64,000 nt of DNA, taken from Arenivirga flava. Lineage in GTDB: Bacteria > Actinomycetota > Actinomycetes > Actinomycetales > Microbacteriaceae. Below, piece by piece: positions 56,684 through 64,000 of this stretch. Numbering within the stretch: the first letter of the stretch is position 1; each line of letters begins with the position of its first letter. The stretch covers positions 124,001 to 188,000 of the forward strand of contig NZ_BSUL01000001.1 in the NCBI RefSeq assembly GCF_030161575.1. Direction: 5' to 3'. Position numbers and translations under genes: made by a program. Under the pieces are notes generated by a model. The model was not told the origin of the DNA. It saw only the letters and a program-made list of their open reading frames with translations, and did no database searches.

Positions 56684-59600
56684 ATGAGCACGAGCCAGCT
56701 TCCCGTCGACCTGCTGGAGTACTGGTGGGTCCTCGAGCTTTTCAGTCCGCAGAAAGTCCCGAAGCCGACGGGGCGTGCGATGCGACCTGAGGGCCGTCAG
56801 GTCGTGGAGTGGCGGCCCGGGGAAGCGCTGCCATGGCAGGTGCTGCAACCGCCGCGATCGGTGGGCAAGACGCCACGAACGTGGCGTCACACCCTGTATC
56901 TCGGCGTTTACGACGTGGAAGCGACATATCAGCGCCTTCACGAGGCATTCGCAGAGGATCGCGACGCCTACGACGAGCGTCGTGCTGGGCTGAGCGCGTG
57001 CGCAGGGGTGCTCGTCGATGGAGACGGAGTGCTCTTGTCGAACTCGGCGGTGTTGTCATCTGCGCTGTGGGCCGTCTCGAAGCTGGCCGCGGGCACGCGT
57101 CCGCGCGGGACGGGATGGGCATCCGGGTTCACGGAGGCCTCGGCGGGCCTGGCCATGGAGTTCGATGCTCTCGAGGGTGCCCGTCGCGAAGCCGCGGGCC
57201 TCGAACTGCCTCTGGCTCAGGACGAAGAGTCGTTGCAGCGGCTTCTGGTCGCCGCGCATGCTGCGGCGGGAGCCACGGGCGACAACGAATTGGCAAGTCG
57301 ACGCATCGTCATCCAATCGGTCGCCGTCTCGGAGCGTCTGGACGAGGACTCGACGACCGACATGGACTTCTTGAACAGCTTTTTCCTCGACGACCTGGCC
57401 GCCGTCCACGAAGACGTCGCGACCAACGGACCCGTCGGCGCGCTGGCCGACTACCTGACCGCGGACACGGATGTTCGTGATGATGCGCGGGTTGACGTGA
57501 TGACCAGTCACCACGTCGTCGACGACGCAGTCTCGATCGGTCGGTTGCCGAAGGGGCGGTGGCCGGCAGACCCCGATCATGGGTTGGCTCTGCGACAGCA
57601 GTTCGCGGTCAACCAGGCGTTGACGGATTTGCCCAGCAGGTGCGGTCTGATGGGAGTCAATGGGCCCCCGGGCACGGGGAAGACGACCATGCTGCGCGAC
57701 GTCCTGGCGGGGAACGTCGTGGAGCGTGCTCGAAGGCTGGCATCACTGTCCCGTCCGGCGGACGCATTCACCCAGATCACGCACCGATGGGTCGCCGCCG
57801 ACGGGTATCCACGGCGAGTGCGGCAGCTGCGGGACGACCTGACCGGGTTCGAAATGGTGGTGACGTCGGCGAACAATGCCGCGGTGGAGAACGTGTCGAT
57901 CGAGATACCGTCCCGCGCTGCTGTTGCCGAGGACTGGCAGGCCGAGGCCGACTACTTCGCTGATATCGCGACGGCGACCCTGCGAGCTACCGCGAAGGTC
58001 GGTGAATCCTCGCCCGTAGAGACAGACGACTCGCTCGCGGCGTGGGGGCTGGTGGCAGCCAGGCTGGGCAACAAATCCAACCGTGGAGCGTTCAGATCCG
58101 AGTTCTGGTTCGACAAGACGAATCCGCGCACGAAGCAACGCATTCCAGGCACAGCACCACGCATGCAGTCGCGGCTGCTCCAGTGGCGTGACGGTGAGGT
58201 GCCGACGAGATCTTGGTCGGAAGCACGGGACGCGTTTCGCCAGGCCGAGCGGCGTGTTGACGAACTCATCGAGGCGCGTCGGGGTGCCGAGGACCGGCTG
58301 GCGAGGTTGGGCGACGCGCTCAGGGCCGTCGATGAGGCGGCCGAGCGCGCCACGAACCTCGAGGCCGAACTCGCGCTCGTGGCTGAAACGGAGCGGAGCC
58401 ACGCCCGCGAGGTCGAGCGTTCCGCGTCCGCCATCGTGGAGGCGACGGAAGATCGTGGTCGGCACGTCGAAACCCGACCGAGTGCGCTGGAGACCCTGCT
58501 CAGCCTCGGGCGTGCGGCCCGCGAGTGGCGGGATGCTCTCGTGCCTCTCGACGCGGCTGTGCAGGAGGCCAAGCAACGCCAGCGGGCAAGCCAGGAGCGG
58601 GGGAGCCAGCTCGAGGACGCCAGAGCGGGGCTCACTGCCGAGTACACCGGCAACGAAGAGACCCGAGCCCGACTTTCGGCCGAGCTTGCCACCCTGCGGA
58701 GACACCTGGCTGCTGATCGCGACCGATACGGTGCCGCGTACCCGGGCGAGGGGTGGAGCGAACGGAAACGCGAGCTGCGGGCCCCATGGCTTGATGCTGA
58801 GATCGACGCAGCGCGTTCCGATCTGTTCCTGGCTGCGCTGAGGCTGCACGAGGACTTTCTGGCAGCCACCGCCGGGGACATGCTCGAGGGGCTTCGCGCC
58901 GCGATCGAAGTCGTCGCCGGTGCCCATCCGAGTCGCCTGGAGCCGGAGAAGGTGCGCGCGGCGTGGCAGCTGTTCTTCCTCGTCGTGCCCATGGTCTCGA
59001 CGACGTTCGCGTCCTTCGGACGCATGTTCAGAGGACTGGGTCCGGGATCGTTGGGATGGGTGCTCATCGACGAAGCCGGGCAGGCCTGTCCGCAGTACGC
59101 GGTCGGAGCGATCTGGCGGTCTCGTCGTGCGATAGCCGTCGGCGACCCGCTGCAGCTGCAGCCGGTCGTGACGATCCCGGCCAAGGCACAGCGCGACATC
59201 GCCGCCGCGTATAGCGTCTCGGACCCGTGGATCCCTCCCCGTGCATCCGTGCAGACTTTGGCTGATCGTATCTCCCTGCACGGCACTGAACTACGCCATG
59301 GCGAGGAGAAGGTGTGGGTCAGCGCCCCGCTGACCGTGCACCGCCGTTGCGACGAGCCGATGTTCAGCCTGTTCAATGACATCGCCTACAACGGGATCAT
59401 GGTCAGCGGCGTCACTCGCGACCCAGACCGTTTCGACGGTTCGCAGATCGAGGCGAGCCATTGGCTGGACGAGCCTGCGACGACTGGCGGCACCCATCTT
59501 CAGCGGAATGAGATCGCCCGACTGCGGCGGCACATCGAGAGACTCATAGACGAGGGAATCGCGGTTGACGACATCATCGCCATCTCGCCATTCCGAGAGA

Positions 59601-59896
59601 TCGCCGACCACCTCGCACGACTCGACCGGGATTACCCAGGGCTCAGGGCAGGCACGATCCACACCGCGCAAGGACGTGAGGCCGACGTCGTATTCCTCGT
59701 CCTCGGCGGCGACCCCACAGCGCCCGGAGCGAAAGCGTGGGCGGCGGCCACGGTCAACCTCGTCAACGTTGCCGCCAGCCGTGCCAAGCGACGCCTCTAC
59801 GTCATCGGCGACCGGTCCGCTTGGGCGAAGCACAACTACTTCGAGCAGCTTGCCGCAGCCCTCGACCAGCACTGTCGAGATCGACGAGGAGAGTGA
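56684..59896 (+). CDS. Large SF1-type helicase/AAA protein with central coiled coil
   Basis: 1070-aa DNA2/NAM7/UPF1-like ATPase. About 300 N-terminal residues match no family I know. Walker A NGPPGTGKTTMLRD at about 326-339; a Glu/Arg/Ala-rich coiled coil at about 505-670; Walker B VLIDEAGQACPQYA near 793; motif III VGDPLQLQPV near 820; IHTAQGREADVVF near 992 and NVAASRAKRRLYVIGD near 1027. All helicase motifs look intact. GC is visibly lower than in the flanks. ATG at 56684 with GCAGGATCGG upstream. Such proteins recur in phage-defence islands; function here is inference. Confidence 0.85.
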   Translation: MSTSQLPVDLLEYWWVLELFSPQKVPKPTGRAMRPEGRQVVEWRPGEALPWQVLQPPRSVGKTPRTWRHTLYLGVYDVEATYQRLHEAFAEDRDAYDERRAGLSACAGVLVDGDGVLLSNSAVLSSALWAVSKLAAGTRPRGTGWASGFTEASAGLAMEFDALEGARREAAGLELPLAQDEESLQRLLVAAHAAAGATGDNELASRRIVIQSVAVSERLDEDSTTDMDFLNSFFLDDLAAVHEDVATNGPVGALADYLTADTDVRDDARVDVMTSHHVVDDAVSIGRLPKGRWPADPDHGLALRQQFAVNQALTDLPSRCGLMGVNGPPGTGKTTMLRDVLAGNVVERARRLASLSRPADAFTQITHRWVAADGYPRRVRQLRDDLTGFEMVVTSANNAAVENVSIEIPSRAAVAEDWQAEADYFADIATATLRATAKVGESSPVETDDSLAAWGLVAARLGNKSNRGAFRSEFWFDKTNPRTKQRIPGTAPRMQSRLLQWRDGEVPTRSWSEARDAFRQAERRVDELIEARRGAEDRLARLGDALRAVDEAAERATNLEAELALVAETERSHAREVERSASAIVEATEDRGRHVETRPSALETLLSLGRAAREWRDALVPLDAAVQEAKQRQRASQERGSQLEDARAGLTAEYTGNEETRARLSAELATLRRHLAADRDRYGAAYPGEGWSERKRELRAPWLDAEIDAARSDLFLAALRLHEDFLAATAGDMLEGLRAAIEVVAGAHPSRLEPEKVRAAWQLFFLVVPMVSTTFASFGRMFRGLGPGSLGWVLIDEAGQACPQYAVGAIWRSRRAIAVGDPLQLQPVVTIPAKAQRDIAAAYSVSDPWIPPRASVQTLADRISLHGTELRHGEEKVWVSAPLTVHRRCDEPMFSLFNDIAYNGIMVSGVTRDPDRFDGSQIEASHWLDEPATTGGTHLQRNEIARLRRHIERLIDEGIAVDDIIAISPFREIADHLARLDRDYPGLRAGTIHTAQGREADVVFLVLGGDPTAPGAKAWAAATVNLVNVAASRAKRRLYVIGDRSAWAKHNYFEQLAAALDQHCRDRRGE

Positions 59897-59903
59897 CCTG
59901 GGC

Positions 59904-60818
59904 ATGGGACACATCACGAACTGCGAGACCGCGAAGACGTACACTTGCGTGTGCCCCTGCGGAGGAGGCACGACATGGCGCGATCCTGATCAGGGGCATC
60001 GCTACCTCTGACCCGGCAGTGCGAGCCGAGGCCATCGATTGGGCCGAGCTTCGCCGCTGGACTCGTTTGCCGGAGGCGGCACGGCTCACGACGGTCGAGG
60101 ACCGAATCGCCGACCGGCCATCCCGCTGTCACGGGAATCGTCAGCGAACTGGTGATCGCCCTCGTCGAGCAGGCCCGCAGCGACGCCGCGATCGACGCCG
60201 TCGCCGCGCTGGCGCACCAGGTCTCGGCCGAGATCGGCGGCGGGTTCGAACGGCATCTCGATAGCGGCGGCCCCGACCGTCGCAGCACCCGGCACCTCTG
60301 GTGCGTCGTCCTGGCGACATGCTGCCGCCTCTACGACCGCGGGTTCGACCTCGCCGACGGGACCCTTGACGGGCGCGTCGAGAGGATCATGGAGACCCTG
60401 CGGAAAGACATCTCGACCGCCAGGGGCGAAGAGAGCCACCTACCCCTACAGGCACCGGATCGTCGCAGCGTTCGAACTCGCCGAGTACGTGTTCCGGAAG
60501 CGCTGATCAAGAAGGCGGTTCACACGGTCACGGCAGCGATCAATGAGATCGGTGAAGAGGCCGTGTTCGAGCACCTTCGCCTGATCGGCGCGATCACGTG
60601 CCCCGACCCCGATAGACACCCGGACGTCGGCAAGCACTGCTTGTGGCCCTCACTGGCCGGGCCGTTCAAGGAGATGCTCGAGGACGGCATCGCGAGCGAG
60701 ATGCACACATGGTTGCGCAACGCGTACCTCGTGGTGCCCGCTCATCGAGAACGTGACCGCCGTGCGGTCCGCCCCGGAGCGCGCCACCCGGCCGATCCCC
60801 GCCGTTCCGGTAGCGTGA
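59904..60818 (+). pseudogene. Cys-rich companion of the helicase, broken by several frameshifts
   Basis: Seven bases after the helicase stop, ATG at 59904 opens MGHITNCETAKTYTCVCPCG. The likely protein then moves between frames: ARHGAILIRGIATSDPAVRA, then VTGIVSELVIALVEQARSDA (through 60152), YPYRHRIVAAFELAEYVFRK in another frame, LIKKAVHTVTAAINEIGEEA, and finally LIENVTAVRSAPERATRP to TGA at 60818. At least four shifts, not all in homopolymers, so real decay is more likely than assembly error, though errors may add to it. Total about 300 residues. I do not recognise the family. Confidence 0.55.
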
Positions 60819-60841
60819 GCCGAAGACCACGGGCGGCTCAC
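60815..60841 (+). promoter_or_regulatory. Stem-loop in front of smc
   Basis: GTGAGCCG (60815-60822) / CGGCTCAC (60834-60841), perfect 8-bp stem just before the smc RBS (AGGAAGG). A TAGCGT (60811-60816) could be a -10. Either the island's terminator or an smc leader structure. Confidence 0.4.
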
Positions 60842-60855
60842 AGGAAGGCGGTGCG

Positions 60856-63800
60856 GTGCATCTCAAGAGCTTGACGCTCAAGGGCTTCAAGTCCTTCGCG
60901 CGGCCGACCACCTTCGCCTTCGAGCCCGGCGTCACCTGCGTCGTGGGGCCGAACGGCTCGGGCAAGTCGAACGTCGTCGACGGCCTCGCCTGGGTCATGG
61001 GCGAGCAGGGCGCGAAGACGCTGCGCGGCGGCAAGATGGAGGACGTCATCTTCGCGGGCACCTCGTCCCGCGGGCCGCTCGGCCGCGCCGAGGTGACGCT
61101 CACGATCGACAACGCCGACGGCGCGCTGCCGATCGAGTACAGCGAGGTGACGATCCGGCGCACGCTGTTCCGCAACGGCGGCAGCGAGTACGCGATCAAC
61201 GGCGAGACCTGCCGCCTGCTCGACGTGCAGGAGCTGCTGAGCGACTCCGGCCTCGGTCGGGAGATGCACGTGATCGTCGGCCAGGGTCAGCTCGACAGCG
61301 TGCTGCAGGCCACGCCGGAGGAGCGCCGCGGCTTCATCGAGGAGGCCGCGGGCATCCTCAAGCACCGTCGCCGCAAGGAGAAGACGGTGCGCAAGCTCGA
61401 GGCGATGCAGACCAACTTCACCCGGCTGAACGACCTCGCCGGCGAGCTGCGTCGACAGCTCAAGCCGCTCGGGCAGCAGGCCGAGATCGCCCGCGAGGCC
61501 GCCTCCATCGCCGCGATCGTGCGCGACGCCCGCGCCCGCCTGCTCGCCGACGAGGTCGTCGAGCTGCGCAGTGCGCTCGACGCCTTCACCCGCGACGACA
61601 GCGAGCGGCGCAGCGAGCGCATCGTGCTGCAGGAGCAGCTCGACCGGCACAAGCTGCGCGAGCAGCGGCTCGAGCAGGCGATGGTCGGCGACGAGGTCGA
61701 CGAGGCCCGTCGCGTCGCCTTCGGGCTCGAGAGCGTGCAGGAGCGGCTGCGCGGCCTGCACACGCTCGCCAACCAGCGTCTGGCGCTGCTGGGCGGCCAG
61801 GATGAGGCGCCGGATGCGGGCGTGACGGTCACGCAGGACGCCATCGACGCCGAGCGGGCCGAGATCGCGAGCATCGACGAGGCCATCGAGGATGCGGAGC
61901 GCCGGCTCCGCGAGGCGCAGTCCGGCACGCTGCGCGCCCGGTCGGCGCTCGACGCCCTCGACGAGCAGATCAGCGCCCAGAGCGCGCTGGTCTCGCAGCA
62001 CGACCTCGCGCTCTCGAAGCTCTCCGGACAGGCCGACACCGCCGCGAGCCGCCTGGCCGCGGTGCGCGGCGAGGTGCTGCGCCAGCAGCACGCGCTCGAC
62101 GCCGCGCTGCTGCGCCGCGAGAGCGCCGAGCGGGAGTTCGAGCAGCTCGAGGTGCAGAGCGCCCCCGAGGAGGCCGGCGACCTCGACCAGGCCTACCAGC
62201 ACGCCCAGTCGGCCGTCGCCGACGCCGAGTCGCGCGCGGCGGAGCTACGCGAGCGGCTGCACGGGCTGGAGCGCGAGCGCGACGCGCTCGAGTCGCGCCG
62301 CAGCGCGCTCTCGCTGGCCTTCGGCGCGAAGGACGGCTCCAACGACCTCGTCCGGGCCGACCTGCCGGGCATCCGCGGACTCGTCGCCGATCACGTGCAG
62401 GTGCGTCCCGGCTTCGAGGCCGCGGTCGCCGCCGCACTCGGCACGCTCGCCGACGCCGTGCTCGCCGACGACCGGGACGCGGCCATCGCCGCGGTCGAAC
62501 GAGCGGGGGAGCAGGACTGGGGGCGTGTCGAGCTGGTGCTCGCCGCGACCGGTCGACCGCGCCTCGCCGGGCCGGCGCTGCCGGCCGGGACGACCGCCGC
62601 ATCCGACGTCGTGACCGCGCCGGACGGCGTGCACGGCATCCTCGCCCGCACCGTCATCGCCGACGACCTGGCCGCGGCGCGCACCGCCTGGGAGGGACTG
62701 CCGGCGGGGGAGGGCTGGACCTTCATCACGCTGGGCGGGGACGTGCTCACCGAGTACGCGCTGCGCGGGGGCAGCGGCGCCGAGCGCAGCCGCCTGGAGC
62801 TGGCCGCCGAGCGCGACGCCGCCGCGGCCGGGCTCGACGCCGTGCTCGGCCAGCTGATCCGCGCCGAGGAGGAGCTCGAGCAGCAGCGGGCCGTCACCCG
62901 CGCCGCGAAGGAGCGCTCGTCGGCGGCCTACGTCGAGCTGCGCGAGTTCGACGCGCAGCTCGCCGCGCACAGCCAGCAGCTCAGCCGCGGGCGAGCCCGG
63001 CTCGAGGCGGCGCAGGCCGAGTCGGACCGCCTCGGACGCTCGCTCGAGCTGGCGACGGAGCAGGTGCAGGAGGCGGAGGCCGCGCACGAGCGCGCCCGCG
63101 GCGAGCTCGAGACGCAGCGCGCCGCACCGCGCCCCATCCTCGACGTCTCCGAGCGCGACGGCCTGTCGGCCGAGCTCGAGCAGGCGCGCGAGGCCGAGGT
63201 CGAGGCCCGCCTGCAGCTCGAGACGGCCCGCGAGCGCTCCCGCGCCCAGCAGGCCCGGGTCGAGCAGCTCGTCCGCCAGCGCGCGACCGAGCGCGCCGCC
63301 GCCGAGGAGGCCGCCCGCCGAGCCGTGATCCGCCGCCGTCAGCTGCAGGCCGCCGAGGGCGTCGTCGCCGCCCTGCCCGCGGTGCTCGCGGCGACGGACC
63401 GCAGCGTCACCGAGGCCCGCGTGGCCCTGGCTGCCCGCGAGACCGAGCGCTCGGCGCGTAACGAGGAGCTGCAGGCGCTCCGCCGCGAGGAGGCCGGTCT
63501 GCGCGAGCGCCTCGCCGCGGTGCAGGAGAGCGTGCACGGCCTCGAACTGCAGATCTACGAGCGCAGGCTGCAGCTCTCGGCCCTGCTCGAGCGCGCCGGC
63601 AGCGAGCTCGGCCTCGTCGAGCAGGTGCTCGTGGCCGAGTACGGTCCGGAGCAGCCAGTGCCCGACGACCAGCGCCTCGGCGAGAGCGCCGAGGCCGCCG
63701 CGCAGGCGCAGGCCCGCCAGCGCGCCGAGCGCGCGCTGGCGCTGGAGGAGGCAGGTGAGGACGGCGACGACGCCGAGGCGTCGGAGACCGAGCCCTGGAC

Positions 63801-64000
63801 CATCCGGCCCGAGCCGTCCGAGAAGCCGGGCCGTCCCTTCGTGCGCGACGAGCAGCGCGCCCGCCTGCGCGACGCCGAGCGCAAGCTCGCCCGTCTCGGC
63901 CGGGTCAACCCGCTCGCCCTCGAGGAGTTCGCGGCCCTCGAGCAGCGGCACGCCTTCCTCAGCGAGCAGCTCACCGACCTCGTGAACACCCGCAAGGATC
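60856..64000 (+). CDS. smc: Chromosome segregation SMC protein, 3' end outside window
   Basis: First 1048 residues of the condensin subunit. Head: LKGFKSFARPTTF, Walker A GPNGSGKS (31-38), then the long coiled coil with the hinge at about residues 500-630 (GIRGLVADHVQVRPGFEAAV). The second coil runs to LARLGRVNPLALEEFAALEQ near the window end; the signature motif and Walker B are beyond it. GTG at 60856 with AGGAAGGCG upstream. In most actinobacteria smc directly follows mutM/rnc; here about 4.9 kb is inserted. Confidence 0.96.
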   Translation, partial: MHLKSLTLKGFKSFARPTTFAFEPGVTCVVGPNGSGKSNVVDGLAWVMGEQGAKTLRGGKMEDVIFAGTSSRGPLGRAEVTLTIDNADGALPIEYSEVTIRRTLFRNGGSEYAINGETCRLLDVQELLSDSGLGREMHVIVGQGQLDSVLQATPEERRGFIEEAAGILKHRRRKEKTVRKLEAMQTNFTRLNDLAGELRRQLKPLGQQAEIAREAASIAAIVRDARARLLADEVVELRSALDAFTRDDSERRSERIVLQEQLDRHKLREQRLEQAMVGDEVDEARRVAFGLESVQERLRGLHTLANQRLALLGGQDEAPDAGVTVTQDAIDAERAEIASIDEAIEDAERRLREAQSGTLRARSALDALDEQISAQSALVSQHDLALSKLSGQADTAASRLAAVRGEVLRQQHALDAALLRRESAEREFEQLEVQSAPEEAGDLDQAYQHAQSAVADAESRAAELRERLHGLERERDALESRRSALSLAFGAKDGSNDLVRADLPGIRGLVADHVQVRPGFEAAVAAALGTLADAVLADDRDAAIAAVERAGEQDWGRVELVLAATGRPRLAGPALPAGTTAASDVVTAPDGVHGILARTVIADDLAAARTAWEGLPAGEGWTFITLGGDVLTEYALRGGSGAERSRLELAAERDAAAAGLDAVLGQLIRAEEELEQQRAVTRAAKERSSAAYVELREFDAQLAAHSQQLSRGRARLEAAQAESDRLGRSLELATEQVQEAEAAHERARGELETQRAAPRPILDVSERDGLSAELEQAREAEVEARLQLETARERSRAQQARVEQLVRQRATERAAAEEAARRAVIRRRQLQAAEGVVAALPAVLAATDRSVTEARVALAARETERSARNEELQALRREEAGLRERLAAVQESVHGLELQIYERRLQLSALLERAGSELGLVEQVLVAEYGPEQPVPDDQRLGESAEAAAQAQARQRAERALALEEAGEDGDDAEASETEPWTIRPEPSEKPGRPFVRDEQRARLRDAERKLARLGRVNPLALEEFAALEQRHAFLSEQLTDLVNTRKD

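Overview
The window is a chromosomal segment of a high-GC actinomycete, most likely a member of the Microbacteriaceae. Evidence: very high GC, many GTG starts, a dense sprinkling of the octamer GCGGATGC/GCATCCGC, actinobacterial synteny (argS-lysA-hom-thrC-thrB-rho-prfA-prmC-sua5-wecA-atpIBEFHAGDC and rpmF-rnc-mutM...smc), and F420 enzymes. The family assignment is inference from gene order and codon style; no rRNA gene is present.

Layout. 0-5.2 kb: the 5' part of metY (minus), an acyltransferase, a short-chain dehydrogenase, a phosphoribosyltransferase behind a tiny leaderless ORF, ung and a GNAT acetyltransferase. 5.2-6.3 kb: a decayed GntR/ABC-transporter operon next to a long perfect hairpin. 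6.3-14.4 kb: amidase, arginase-family protein, iron-box SIP-domain gene, enoyl-CoA hydratase, an ECF sigma factor with a membrane partner, a sugar MFS transporter, a CPBP-like protein, tRNA-Arg(CCG) and a lipoprotein. 14.5-29.4 kb: argS, lmeA-like, lysA, threonine genes hom-thrC-thrB, rho, prfA, prmC, a small membrane/regulator cassette, sua5, a WecA-type transferase and an atpI-like gene. 29.6-36.5 kb: the complete F1Fo ATP synthase operon. 36.5-41.7 kb: a P-loop kinase-like gene, yaaA, rsmD, recG and coaD. 41.7-53 kb: an F420-dependent oxidoreductase, cofE, a flavin disulfide reductase, a glycine betaine/choline-type ABC operon, cofC, fbiA/cofD and a three-gene proposed F420-0 ABC transporter. 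53.1-55.9 kb: yceD-like (DUF177), rpmF, rnc and mutM. 55.9-60.8 kb: an accessory island (PIN-domain toxin-antitoxin pair, a 1070-aa SF1 helicase and a broken Cys-rich companion) that interrupts the usual mutM-smc neighbourhood. 60.9 kb to the end: smc, running off the window.

Two cross-cutting points matter to any user. First, many obviously essential genes (argS, hom, thrC, recG, rpmF) and several others carry a single missing base, mostly in runs of four or more G or C. This looks like assembly error rather than gene loss, so frames here must be read with that in mind. Second, many genes that stand alone have a TANNNT element 6-9 nt before the start codon and no Shine-Dalgarno, i.e. leaderless transcription, while genes inside operons overlap by ATGA/GTGA or carry a purine-rich RBS.

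The most promising candidate for an undescribed system is the 55.9-60.8 kb island, where the toxin-antitoxin pair and the helicase diverge from one 50-bp region that holds a perfect palindrome. Several palindromic repeat elements (three AAGGAGA hairpins with attached minisatellites, one 28-bp hairpin, and one element inserted in frame in mutM) form a second theme.
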